Source: Adenophora triphylla var. japonica
Taxonomy: Eukaryota; Streptophyta; Magnoliopsida; Asterales; Campanulaceae
Reading direction: 5' to 3'
DNA: 64,000 nt
Assembly: GCA_022495995.1 (NCBI GenBank)
Contig: JAFEMH010002592.1
Location: 248,001 to 312,000, forward strand
Shown in pieces: positions 1-10,499 of this stretch; position 1 is the stretch's first letter, and the number at the start of each line of letters is the position of its first letter. A program made the position numbers and the translations under genes. The notes below the pieces were generated by a model, which was not told where the DNA came from, did not search any database, and was given only the letters and a program-made list of their open reading frames with translations.

Positions 1-54
1 GGTCGCCGGAGTTGATGATCATCGGAGTTGATCGTGTTCTTAGTAGTTTAGTTG

Positions 55-291
55 ACAACCGAGAACTTACTGATAAATTCTCAGTTGTTTAGTCGCCGGA
101 GTTGGTGATCGCCACAGTTGGTAGTTTAGTTGACAACTGATAACTTACTGATAAGTTAAGCTCTCAGTTGTTTGGTCGCTGGAGTTGGTGGTCACCGGGG
201 AGGTCGGAGTTGGTGGTCGCCAGAGTTGATCGTGTTCTTAGTAGTTTCGTTGACAACTGAGAAATTACTGATATGTTAAGTTCTCAGTTGT
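55..291. repeat. Minisatellite of three hairpin-forming units
   Basis: Three copies (55-88, 133-171, 253-291) of a 34-39 bp inverted repeat are visible. The arms are ACAACTGAGAA and TTCTCAGTTGT, flanking a short centre with TACTGATA. The copies are separated by variable spacers rich in GGTCGCCGGAGTTGG. Copy 3 has perfect 11-bp arms and copies 1 and 2 carry one or two mismatches. No coding potential is visible. It could be a decayed MITE array or an ordinary minisatellite. Confidence 0.7.
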
Positions 292-701
292 TTGGTCGCC
301 GGTATAAAAAAAATAATAATAAAAAAAGTTCACCGGAGTTGGTCGCTAGAGTTAGTCGTCGAAGTAGGTTGCCGGAGTTGTTGACTGGAGAAGATAGGGA
401 GGGGTGAACTAAGGTAATGGTGGTTGGAGAGAAAGTAAATCGATAAATAGTGTGGACTTAGTAAAATGATGTGAGGATGAACTTAGTAAAATGATGGGTG
501 GGTATACTTATTATGCTAGGGATTATATGGTTATATGAAATATTGCTTGTCTTATGAGGTAAAATTGATAAGTTTGAGAGATTATATGGTAAATGCCCCT
601 ATAGTTAATTGGAATTTTAATTAAAATGTGCGATGACATTTTTATACTTAATTGACACTTTTTCAAAAATAGTAATAGTGTTTTTCAGTGTCAGGTATAG
701 T
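292..701. other. Host intergenic DNA, no gene seen
   Basis: AT-rich sequence with an A/T run near 305-330 and scattered degenerate GTCGCCGGAGTTGG spacer repeats up to about 385. No credible exon was recognised. It ends with GGTATAGT (694-701), the left target-site duplication of the composite hAT element. Before that insertion this DNA was contiguous with 20564 onward, so it is distal 5' flank of the CoA-ligase gene. Confidence 0.6.
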
Positions 702-981
702 TAGAGATGTCAAAATCGAGCCCGACCTATAGGCCCGGTCCAGCCCACCCGATTTTTTAAGGGCATGAGCCTCAAATTAGAAGGCCCAAAAAAAATCGGA
801 CCTCTCTCGCCCGGCCCGGTAGGCCCGTGGACTTATGCGGTCCGAACATGAAAAGCCGGAAAAGCCCGGCCCGACAAGACCAAATAGTTGACAAAGTAAG
901 TGTGTTTTACTGCATTCTAACCCAATTCTTTTTTTTCTTTTCTGGGCAGCCAATATTGCTGGATGATTGCTGCTGGAACTT

Positions 982-2964
982 AGGGTGCGCTCCAGAGATA
1001 AAAAATGGAGAGAAGAGAAAGAAAAGGAGAGGAATTGAAAACAATTTTTCCTTCCATGGTTGCTCCCAAGTTTTGCAATGAAGGAATTGGAGAGAAATGG
1101 AGGGAAAGTAATTGGGATTTTCCCTCTTTCCAAATCATCCCAAAATTGAGAATATTTGGGAGGAAAGAAAATGTTTGGCTCAATTTTTTTTACATAATTC
1201 CAATTTTACCCCCCACAAAAAATTAATCAGATATATCCCACAAACCACACAAATCGATCGTCATTTCCCCCGCTTGCTCTACCCACCATTTCTCTCTCTG
1301 TGCTGCTGCACCCGCCATTTCTCTGCGGCGCTGCTGCTGCCATTTCTCTGCAGCGCTGCTGAACTCCTTCTTCGTTCCAACAGCGAGCCAAGCAACTCCA
1401 TTGTCAAGTTTATGGAAGAGGTATGTTTCACGTTGCGTTAATTTGATCAGTTTCTTGATTCTTATCTCTCTGTTTGGAATTAAATTAGTTGTTTGTTGCT
1501 TGTTTCTGCTGCTGTATGATGGAGTCACCATTGTTCATTTAGGTTAATTCAATTTCTTGATTCTATCATTTTTTCCCTTCAATTCCTCATTATGTTTTTA
1601 AATCTCAATGAGTGATGTGCTCGTCTCTTTCTTAACAGGCTTCTTGTTGTTGCATGTGTGCAAGTGTTTCTTTCACATATATCTAGATCATATTTCTCCT
1701 TAAGTGTCTACAAATTCTTTCATCATAACTGGTTCCATTTGTGTTTGCTTTCCAGGATTTGAAAGAGCATGCAGCTTCAAGGTAGTGTAATACTTATATT
1801 TGTTTCTGCTAGTTTGTTAAGAGGCGCCTAATTTTCTTGTTTTAAGTAGTTAGTTGCATAGCAGTTAGTACTCACTTTTGCTTTCAGTTGTCATCACCGT
1901 GTCTTTCTGAGCTTTCAATTCAACCAAAGAGAGATACGGAGTTCTTCATTTGACCTTAGTTTTTTGGTTTATTTAATCCATTTGACTTTTATTATGACTG
2001 TTGCATCTCAATTTCGATCATCCTAGTTTTTTTTATCTTAGTTAGTTGCATAGAAGTCTATTTAATCCATTTGACTTTTATTATGACTGTTGCATCTCAA
2101 TTTCGATCATCCTAGTTTTTTATCTTTGCTCCCTATTCTTGCTTCTGCTTTGGTTGCTCCCTTATTAACAATGCCATGGCATCTCTTTGTTTAAGCTATC
2201 GTTTGTATATTTGTTTCTAAAGTTATTTCCATGCCCATCTTTGTACATTATATTAAATTTGATGTAAGCTATTCAGTAATTTGTTCATCTCATATGTATA
2301 ATGTGATCTAGAGATGTTTATTTTACATGTTTCATCACTTCACATGATCTTATTTGCATTTTCCTGACTAAGGTAATGACGCCAAACCCCGAATATGCAT
2401 CAGTAGACACAACCATTCTTGAGGCATTGCGCATGATGCACGATAGGAAGTTCTTGCATCTTCCTGTGGTAGACAATGGTGAGTTTTATTTTTTTAATTC
2501 ATCAAATGAACTTCAGAATCAAATCCTTATCAATATTTTGCAGATGGAAATGTTGCTGCATGTGTGGATGTTCTGCAGATAACTCATGCTCCTATTTCGA
2601 TGGTAAATCAGCTATCATCTTCATGTCTGCGTTGTTGTGTATGATCCTTGTATTTTTAGTCAGAGTCTATTGTGATGTTTTCTGCAACTTTTGACCATTT
2701 AGATGGTAAACCTATATAAATCAACTTATTTTGTTTTATTTTTAAAGTCTTGTAAGGGTACAAATGTAATTTTGTTTTATTTTCTTTCATTTCTTTCCAA
2801 AACTTCGGAGCATGGAAAGAAAAATATGAGTGTTTCCTCCCATTTCTTTCCTAACTCGGGAGCATGTTGAAAGAATTTTAAATTTCCTTCCCTTCTCTTC
2901 CTTCCCCTCCCTTTCTCTCCACTTCCTTTCTTTTCTTCCCATTAAAAACTCTGGAGCGCACCCT
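982..2964. mobile_element. TIR element carrying host gene exons (Pack-type)
   Basis: AGGGTGCGCTCCAGAG at 982-997 is inverted exactly at 2949-2964. Similarity continues inward for some 200 bp as purine-rich/pyrimidine-rich arms. Possible 8-bp duplications TGGAACTT and TAGAATTG match only 5 of 8, so the insertion is old or the boundary is off by a base; hAT versus MULE-type is not settled. Inside are a 5'UTR-like stretch (about 1240-1420), a roughly 65-bp tandem duplication (1971-2035 and 2060-2124) and two exons of a CBS-domain gene. No transposase is present. Confidence 0.7.
2373..2602 (+). pseudogene. Captured exons of a CBS-domain protein (CBSCBSPB-like)
   Basis: Two exons, 2373-2478 and 2544-2602, join in phase across a GT-AG intron (donor GGTGAGT, acceptor TTGCAG). 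They encode one CBS-domain piece starting VMTPNPEYASVDTTILEALR and ending near ITHAPISM. The MTPNPE..VDTTILEAL and KFLHLPVVD segments closely resemble plant CBSCBSPB (paired CBS plus PB1) proteins. Those proteins have several CBS domains, so this is a small fragment without start or stop. The preserved intron implies capture at DNA level. It lies inside the TIR element and is probably non-functional. Confidence 0.75.
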
Positions 2965-3104
2965 TAGAATTGTGGGTATTTCTTGAGGATGCTCTCCCTA
3001 GTTATAAACTCTTGTATAGTTATAAAAAAAAAAAATCCTATTTTCCTTGCCCCTGTCATATGAGGTGGGCTTTGACAGAAAATTGCAATTATAGTTATCT
3101 TTTA

Positions 3105-3293
3105 GGCTCCGTTTGTTTAGCGTAAAACATTTTTTGGAAAATGATTTTCGGCAAAATGTTTTCCGAAAAAATGAAAATGTTTTCCGAAAAATAAGATAAA
3201 ACTGAAGTTTTTCCCATTTTCTGGTGCGAAACAAACACCAAAAAATGAGGAAAATGTTTTCCGAAAAACATTTTCCCCCAAACAAACGGAGCC
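3105..3293. mobile_element. Tourist/PIF-Harbinger-like MITE
   Basis: GGCTCCGTTTGTTT at 3105-3118 is inverted at 3280-3293. A 3-bp duplication TTA flanks it on both sides (3102-3104, 3294-3296), as expected for PIF/Harbinger-type MITEs. Internally TTTTCCGAAAA-type repeats make most of the 189 bp self-complementary. No coding capacity. It lies within the hAT element's own sequence, outside the LTR retrotransposon. Confidence 0.85.
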
Positions 3294-3425
3294 TTACACT
3301 ATAAACAGTTGGTCAAAGCTATGTAGTTTTTTTTTGTTTTTTTTTGGAATGTAACGTATTCTTAATATCAGTTTTTGGAGACTTTTCAGTAAAACTCTTA
3401 TTTTGCTGGTTTTGTTTTGCATAGG

Positions 3426-4498
3426 TGTGAATACCCCGTCCCGATGCAACGCGCATTCGGAAGTTTCAAATAATTAATCATGAAAATGTTGGACCGAAAT
3501 GGGATATTTATCTAGTGACACTCGCTTTAAACCATATTAAAATATTAGTTTAAATTTTGAGAGTCGCCACGCCACTTTGATATAGCCCAAAGCTTTGAAA
3601 AAAGGCTAAACAGTTAATTGGGTTCGGGGGTCAAGTTACAACAGAAGAAGAAACGCTATCACTCCTATTGCCCGACGGATCGGTCTTTCTAACATATGGG
3701 GTGTTGGTTGTGTGCGGTGTTTACAGGAATAGATAGAAGAAACGGGATCATGCATAAGGAGGAGGGGAGAGAAAGAATTAATTGATGATCACACCCTAGA
3801 ACCTTTGAGTTAGGCCCTCGGAAGGCGCACTAATCAACGTTCATCCTTGGGGGATTGTTGATCATGGGATAATTATAACTAAGGTGGAAGGAAAGAAATA
3901 GTTCCTAGATCCATTGGGTTTCTTAGGGCGAAACCTTAGATCATCCTCGGCTATGAACAATTAAATATATTAAAACAACCCTAAATCTAGCATATATGGC
4001 ATAAGCAAGAGATAAAGCAATTAAAATATACTAAGCATGCAAACAATAATAATAAAGACAATAATAAAGAACAAGAATATTAAAAAGAGAGTCTTACCAA
4101 TTGTAGCAAGACTTGGGGGTCGAATCTTGGCGATCCGAGAGGAAAAAGAAGAACTATGGGTAAAGCAAGTGTGGTCTCGCTTCTCCCGGAGAAAATTGTG
4201 TGTGAATATGGGGAGCCGGGCACCCCTATTTATAATACCTCGGAACTTGGGCTGGGCCTCTAAAGGGTCGATCGGCTCTAGGACAGAAGGGTCGATCGGC
4301 TCTAAATAAAAGGGTCGATCGGCCAATGCACGGGCAAAGGGCCGATCGGCTCTTCCAACTGGCGTCCTTTCCAAGCTGACAGCGACGGCGCAGTACGGAA
4401 GAATTAATGAATTAGGGTTTTTAGGGTTTCCCTAGGGTTTCTTATATATTAACCGGGCCAAGCATTTAAAATGCCTTTTTTCGGACCGGGTACTAACA
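3426..4498 (-). repeat. 3' LTR of the Tat element
   Basis: A 1073-bp LTR, TG...CA bounded, nearly identical to 18636-19707. In element orientation it carries four YCGATCGGC palindromes (cores at 4269, 4293, 4316, 4343) followed by a TATA box (minus-strand TATAAATA, plus 4227-4234). The purine-rich GCCGAGGGGCTAC on the minus strand immediately before it (about 4499-4511) is a plausible polypurine tract. The short frames inside both LTRs are not genes. Confidence 0.92.
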
Positions 4499-4786
4499 GT
4501 AGCCCCTCGGCGACGCTTCTTGTAAGACAAGTGGGGTCGACGATAAAAGAATAGGGTCCGTCCTGAAAAAAGGGATTTCAGGAGGTAAGAAGAGTGATCT
4601 TGCGGATGCAAGGGATTGGACTCGAGCTGAGTCGCAAAAGGATGACCAGATAGGTCAAGTGGCTGAACCCACGTCGGGCTACCTACGTATCCCAAAAAGG
4701 AATCAAGCCAAGTCGTAGTTCAAAAGAGTGGGCGTTTTTAATACCCGAGAATGGCGGATGTGTGGCGTCAAGGATACGTGACTGCA

Positions 4787-5010
4787 CGGGAGTCACCAAA
4801 AGATTTGACTGTCCGGGGAGTCACCCAAAGATTTGACTGTCCGGGGAGTCACCCAAAGATTTGACTGTACGGGGAGTCACCCAAAGATTTGACTGTACGG
4901 GGAGTCACCCAAAGATTTGACTGTCCGGGGAGTCACCCAAAGATTTGACTGTCCGGGGAGTCACCCAAAGATTTGACTGTACGGGGAGTCACCCAAAGAT
5001 TTGATAATTT
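4787..5010. repeat. 28-bp tandem repeat in the Tat 3' region
   Basis: Seven well-conserved 28-bp units start with GGGGAGTCACCC at 4815, 4843, 4871, 4899, 4927, 4955 and 4983, preceded by one degenerate unit. Units differ mainly by C/A in TGTCC versus TGTAC. The repeat lies between the antisense ORFs and the 3' LTR. Tandem repeats at this location are frequent in Tat/Ogre elements and can seed satellites. There are no unique spacers, so it is not a CRISPR array. Confidence 0.9.
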
Positions 5011-5282
5011 TGACTTCTGCGGGAGTTACCCCGAAAAAATATTAATCTAAAAAAGTTTGGAATTATGAAATGAATTAAAAAAAGAGGTTTTATTTTAAAA
5101 AGGGGTTTTAAAAAACGGTTGTATTTTGGAAAATGGGGGAATTTTTGAAAATGGGGGATTTGTTTTGGGGAAGGGGAAAAGTTTTTTGAAAAAGGGGAGA
5201 GTTCCTCGGGAAGGAGGAGAAATTAAATCAACCGGTCAAATTACTCTGCCCGAGGAGGACACGCGTCAGGCCTAGAGACTGA

Positions 5283-5440
5283 AGGGCCGATCGGCCCTAT
5301 GCTCTGATTGGCTGGGGCCTTTTGACGAGGATCGGGGTCACCAGGAGGAATCCTGGCCGTTCGATCAGGCGGAAGAAGCACAAAAATGGGAGGGCCGATC
5401 GGCCCTTGACTCCCATTGGCTGAAAAAGCGGCCGATCGGC
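5283..5440 (+). promoter_or_regulatory. Palindrome cluster upstream of antisense ORF 1
   Basis: Two perfect 16-bp palindromes AGGGCCGATCGGCCCT (5283-5298 and 5391-5406) and a third, GGCCGATCGGCC (about 5430-5441), lie 130-290 bp before the antisense ORF start at 5571. Inverted CCAAT boxes (ATTGGCTG) occur near 5307 and 5415. The same core is in the element's LTR promoter and before antisense ORF 2. No clear TATA box was seen here; the 5455-5520 leader is CT-rich. Promoter function is inferred from recurrence and position. Confidence 0.55.
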
Positions 5441-5570
5441 CTTAAGAACGTGCCGTCTTCTTCTCCAACTCACTTTCTTCTTCTTTCTCTGAAACTTCTT
5501 CCTTCGCCGAGTTTCTTGAAGATTTTCGCCGAGTTCACTTGATTTTGTGCCGAGATTTTTTGCTTTTGCC

Positions 5571-7948
5571 ATGGATCCCGACGTCGCAGCTTTGGAACGA
5601 TTGCTCAATCAACCGGATTATTCACCGCTGGGCTCATACACCGGAGGTATAGGCGGTTTTCATGGTTATGGGGGAGAAGTTGGAGCTAGTGGTTATGGCG
5701 CCGGGGGTAGCCGTAGTTCTGGCAGTTTTAGGGGTGGTTTTGGTGATATGGGTGGTGGTTTTGGTGGTATGGCTGGTGGTTTTGGAGGTGCTGGCATGGC
5801 GGCAGTGGTGGCGGTTATGGTGGTGCTGGCGGCGGCAGCCATGGTGGTGATGGCGGTGGGTATGGCGGCAACGGTGGTGGCCATGGCGGGAATGATGGTG
5901 GTGATGATGATGAAGAGGAGGTGGATGTTGATGCCGGGGAGAGTGACCGGAGTGACGCCGGCGGGAATGCCGAGGCTAGGAGGCGGCGAGCTTCGCGTAA
6001 CTATCGACCTTCGAGGCTGTTCGTTCTGTTGCACAATCAGGCGGACTTTTATGCGGGCCTGAATTTTCATGGATCCACTGGTCTCCGATCCCGCGTCGGG
6101 ATGAAGGTACAATTTTTATTTAACAACATAATAATTGATACATGTGCAAAGTATATTTTTTTTTATTTAAAATGCGAGTAATGACACATACCTGTGCTGT
6201 GTTTACCTGCAGATGAAGAAGATGAAGGGACGTAGTTCCCTTAAGGCGGTTGGTGAGCTATGGGCGCTTTTGCCAGCCGGTGAGGGTGGTCCTCGCGAGA
6301 TGGTGTGGAACTTGGGGTTGGGCCCCTTCTTTGATATGGTTGCACCGACGGGTCGACCCTAAGTGTAATGCGGTGGTGAAGGTGTGTCGTGAGTTCCGTG
6401 GGACACGACACATACTTTCCATCCGAGTTGGGGTGAGACTACGATCACTCCTACCGACTTTGCCGTCCTCACCGGCCGAGGTTTACGGATGTAGTGTTGC
6501 CTTTTGACGAGACTTTACATTCCGACAAGGCTCGTCGATTCACTATTCGGTGCTAGCGTTGGCCCGAGCAGAATTTCGGTGTTGACGCAGTGGAAGCCGT
6601 ACAAGCTTGTGGAGACTGCTATCGATCGATACAGAGTCTGGCCAAGCATGGGATGGACGCACTTGTCCGGGGATTCCTCCGGTACGGCTTATCAGCCGGC
6701 CCTCTTTTCCCAACTCGGGCCCTGTGCCGATTCTCTTTATTGGGCGCCTTGTCCGATTTGGACTTAGTGCGATACATTTCTTGGGGAGGGGCCGGCTGGC
6801 CGAGCCGAGCTGCACGGCCCTCGACACCTGTCTCGAGGTCCAACACCTCTTCTTTCGCTGCTTTCCACTTTGTCTTGGAGGTATGCTTAACTCTTGTCAT
6901 TCTCACTACCTCTTACTTGTTACCTTGTCTTTCCGTTTTTTGTGCCTATCTGCTTTTCTGTCTTTCGCAGGCTTGGGTTTATGAGATTTTCGGCGTTGCG
7001 CCGTTCACCTTACGGGACCAGACTCGGGATGTGCCCGTCTTGCGGGACTGGAGGAAGGAAAACCGGGTTGAGGGGTATCCGAAGACAAGCTCGCGAATCC
7101 GATTTGAGGGCCGTGTTTGATGGTCCCAAGAGACTCCGAGCTTTACTCTTCCCTCGACCCCCGAGGCTTCGAGGCCGTTAGTGCCGTTCGGGATGTTACC
7201 GCTTCCCGCAGACCGCCGGGTTGGATTGCTTGCCGACGAGATGTATCTCGGGCGAGCGGGTGTCGAGACAAAGACCATGCGTGGGCTCCACTTTATGCGC
7301 CACAGCATCCTCCCAAGAATATGTGGTATCCGGACCGACTGCCGAGGAGGATGGAGTACCTGTATGGGGTCCCCGCTCATCACTTTCGCCTTGACATGCC
7401 GTACGTAGATTTTGTATCTCTTTATCTGAGATCACCACAGGTGGTGCGGCGGGCTGCTGCGGAGGCCTGTGCCGCCGGTATGGGGAGCAGGATCCGGTTA
7501 TTCCTGAGCAGATGGGTGCTCCACCTCCCGAGATAGTAGATATGCCTCCCTTTCCTGATCACTTCTATGTGCACATGGCTGACGGGGAGGTGCGAGTAGA
7601 CTTGACACCCACAGAGGCTGACGAGGTCGAGGGTGCTCATCTTCCTCCCGGTGGCGCTGGCGGGGTATGCCTTTTACCTTTCCTCTTTATATACTGGTAC
7701 TTATACTTTAGCTGTGATGTAACTCTCGCCCTTTGATTTTTCAGGTCACTCGGGAGTCTTATGTGCGGTCGGTGAGGCACGAATGTGCCGACCCGTCGTC
7801 GAGGAGTGCCGTGGCGGCGCTTTCTTGCCAATCCCGGAGATCGGTAGATGTGGATCCAAGACAAGGAGACAACAGCTCCCAGGGTGAGGGTAGCTCGACA
7901 TCTGGATTTTCTCGCGGCCGTGCCTCGACTTCCCGTAGGGGTCATTAG
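5571..7948 (+). pseudogene. Antisense ORF 1 of the Tat element (plant-mobile-domain-like, four exons)
   Basis: Opposite in strand to gag-pol. Four exons are inferred from GT-AG boundaries: 5571-6106, 6213-6880, 6971-7664 and 7745-7948 (stop TAG). The protein starts MDPDVAALERLLNQPDYS, has a glycine-rich stretch (about 5640-5890) and an acidic segment. The body carries ITPTDFAVLTG and AWVYEIFGVAPF, resembling the plant mobile domain found in accessory ORFs of Tat elements and in MAIL1-type proteins. The C-terminus is Ser/Arg-rich. Frameshifts occur near 5800 and 6430-6450 and in exon 3, so this copy is not intact. Function unknown; a DNA- or chromatin-associated role is speculation. Confidence 0.7.
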
Positions 7949-8301
7949 GATTTTTTTATTTTTATGTAGTACCTGTAGGGAAAAAAGTAGGAGCATGCAG
8001 ACTCTAGATTTTATGCTGTCTCACTGATGTATGCGACTGATTTATGTACTAGTTTATGGATTTAATATATAAAAGTTAGTCTTTCTGTTTATGTACATTT
8101 CTATTTTTGGATGTTATCTATTTTTGTACACTGACAAAATGAGGACAAATCAAAATAAAATAAAATAAAGTAAAAATTGAAAATAGAAAATAATAATAAT
8201 AAAGAATAAAGATAAAAAATAAAATAAAAGAACAAAAGGAGGGGCCTTGGGATCTGTAAAAGCTGCTGAAGTTGAGCCGTCTTCTGGAGAGACCAAAGGG
8301 T
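7949..8301. other. Spacer between the two antisense ORFs
   Basis: No gene is visible. The first part is a plausible 3'UTR for antisense ORF 1. Positions 8150-8240 are a run of AATAAAATAAAG-type A-rich sequence that could supply polyadenylation signals. Frames on the opposite strand here are low-complexity shadows. Confidence 0.5.
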
Positions 8302-8476
8302 CGATCGGCCCAATATTAAAGGTCCGATCGGCCCAATATTAAAGGTCCGATCGGCCCTACGCTGAAAAGGCGGCGGTTGTGATTCTGAATGATGGGCCGA
8401 TCGGCCTTCCTTTTCCTGCACGGATTTCTTTACTGTCCTTTTCCTGCACGGATTTTGACACCAAAACCTATATAAA
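8302..8476 (+). promoter_or_regulatory. Palindrome cluster plus TATA box of antisense ORF 2
   Basis: Four CGATCGGCC palindromes have cores at 8302-8307, 8325-8330, 8348-8353 and 8398-8403. The first three are spaced exactly 23 bp and two lie in repeated CCCAATATTAAAGGTC units. A TATA box TATATAAA is at 8469-8476, 66 bp beyond the last palindrome, and the ATG is at 8574. This repeats the order seen in the LTR (palindromes, TATA, start), suggesting an autonomous promoter on the strand opposite gag-pol. Confidence 0.65.
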
Positions 8477-8573
8477 CCCTTTGTCAGCCGTCGGGTACCA
8501 CACACAATTTCTTTTCTCTCTTCTTTGTACTGTTCTTCTGCTCCCTTTTTTTGCCGTGGACATTAACATAATA

Positions 8574-9963
8574 ATGAATTCTCATCCCTCTGTCTTGATG
8601 GAGAAGCAAAATAATTTTGAGAGTGATTTGGCCGTTTGGGTATCCAAAGTACCTCGTTCTGTTCGTCATGTCTTTGACAAACGTTTTGGGGTAAAGTGTA
8701 TTTGGTCCCTTTTGCCTATGCATCCCAATTGGAATCTCTTACATGCTGCTGCTGCTTTTTGGGATGAATCTAATCACGTCTTCAACTTCTCTTACAACGA
8801 GGTTACACCCACCTACGAGGATTTTCTTGCTCTGTGTGGAGGGGATGATGTCAGTTTGATAGCGGTTCCACAGGATAGAGTTCCGTTGGTGACAAGGGTG
8901 GCCAAATTTCTGCACCTCCCTACAAACTGGCTAGAGGTTTGGTTGAAGGTGTAGACATAGATATCTGTGATTTGCCGGGGAGATTTGCTCATGGTGATGA
9001 CTTCGACTCGGATTTTGCCTTGGATTGCCTGGCTCTCTGCTTATTTTCCAAGGTTTTGTTTTCTCCTTATGTGGGTGTAGCTACCAGTGGATGTTTGGAT
9101 ATGGTTGATCAGGCCCGTTCTGGGAGGAGCATCATTCCGGTTCTCTTGGGCGAGACGCTTCATGGTATATCTCAGATAGCTAGGGTGCTCCGCTTATGAC
9201 TAGGGCGTGCCAAATTACCGACCACGTGGCTCGAGGATCGACTTTTTGTTCTAGAGATTCCCCTTCGAGTGTTAGGCCTTGGTTTCATGGTTGTAGGAGG
9301 AAGATTGATCCGCTTCCGCTTGTCGAACGGGAGTGGAAGATGTATTTGGCGGAGGTGGATACCGATAGGATTCATCGGAGAGTACAAAGATTGGGGCCTC
9401 TCCTTCATTCTGAGCCTTCACTTGGGCAATGCCCGATTCGTGGTACTGCCTGAGACCACCACCTTTTACTATGCAGAGCGGGTACTTCGGCAATATGGCA
9501 TGGAGCAGGTCCGTCCTCCAACTTGGGGCACTTCGAGTTTGATGATTCTCGCCAAAGTCCTTCCAACGGACGCTGGTGTTTCGCTTTGATGGTAAGCTTA
9601 CGGGGTTCTCATGGGATGCCACGAGCCTATCTTGCGCAGCGGACCCTTAGCACTCATTTGGCGCATGCTTATTTGACATGGTATGAAGAAAACTTGGGAC
9701 CGATGAGGGAGACTTTCTATGACTTGAGACGGAGATTGGTTCCTAACATATCTTCGAGCCGTTTTCTCAGAGACAAGGAGGCTTTGGGGATTTCTCTAGA
9801 CACAGTGGAGGAGAATCCTCCCAAGAGGATGGAGCGGAAGTTGAAGGGTAAGGCGATCGAGGATGTTCCCCCATTGAAGAAGAAGTATCCGCCTTATTTT
9901 AAGAGAGAGAGTAAGAAGAAACCGACTCGACGAGCTGTCAAGAAGAAGAAGGATCTGAGATGA
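8574..9963 (+). pseudogene. Antisense ORF 2 of the Tat element (DUF7745-like)
   Basis: Starts MNSHPSVLMEKQNNFESD. Near residues 57-85 it has LLHAAAAFWDESNHVF followed by VTPTYEDFLALCGG, matching the LxxAxxFWD...F...TPTxEEY pattern of the plant DUF7745 family, typical of accessory ORFs in gypsy elements. The frame shifts near 8935, 9185-9260 and 9450. The last part (about 9520-9963) reads to a lysine/arginine-rich tail ending KKKKDLR, a likely nuclear-localisation region. The family's function is unknown. This copy is disrupted but recognisable along its whole length. Confidence 0.65.
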
Positions 9964-10499
9964 GGGCCTAGTGCCAAGGAGTAGACCTTATATGTCCGAG
10001 TATCCACCCACAGTCATATGCAGACACATTAGTTATTTATTTTGTCTTTTAATTTTTTAATTTCTTTGCAAGTTATTTAGTCATTAGTATAGTCGAGCTT
10101 AGACTCATCAAATAAGTGTAATCAAGCATTGATTGTGGGAATGAAAAAAGTTTATTTCTTTAGTAAAAACAGATTGGATTTTTATTTATTTTTTGGACCG
10201 CGCCGATTAAGGCTGCCTACGTTCCCCTTTTACAATGAGAACCAAGGGGCTCAGGTCGTCGTAGTTCATTTTCATCAAGCTACTATTTTTAGAAAGGGAA
10301 GATAGAAGCGGGACAATTTTTATTTTATTTGCTCTAACTTTTGCCTAGACCGCCCTTTACGGGTTTTCAATCTAGCGAGCTTTTGAACGCACCCTTTCTT
10401 TTATTGCTAGACCGCCCTTTGCGGGTTTTCAATCTAGCGGGCTTCTTTTTGCGTTTTTTTTTTTTTTTTTTTTTTTTATATTTAGAGGGGGGGAAGAGC
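9964..10499. other. Tat intergenic region between antisense ORF 2 and integrase
   Basis: Convergent 3' ends of antisense ORF 2 (plus) and integrase (minus). It contains a 35-bp direct repeat (about 10345-10380 and 10407-10441, with CTAGACCGCCCTTT) and a long T run (about 10456-10478) followed by a GGGGGGGAAG stretch. No gene is seen. Confidence 0.6.

Noticed and set aside
777..1531. Several open frames on both strands
   Set aside because: They are low-complexity Phe/Ser- or Lys-rich translations of purine/pyrimidine-rich transposon ends, with no conserved motif.
4021..4374. A 117-codon frame found identically in both Tat LTRs (also 19230-19583)
   Set aside because: Duplicated only because it lies in LTRs; the RADRPF-type repeats are translations of the palindrome array.
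4787..5010. Regular repeats that look like a CRISPR array
   Set aside because: The 28-bp units are directly adjacent without unique spacers, and the DNA is plant nuclear; it is a tandem repeat in a retrotransposon.
5693..6112. Pro/Ala-rich minus frame opposite antisense ORF 1
   Set aside because: Mirror of the glycine-rich plus-strand coding region; no start context or homology.
6504..7640. Many overlapping frames in all directions
   Set aside because: GC-rich coding shadow of antisense ORF 1 exons; only the plus-strand exon series with plant-mobile-domain-like motifs was kept.
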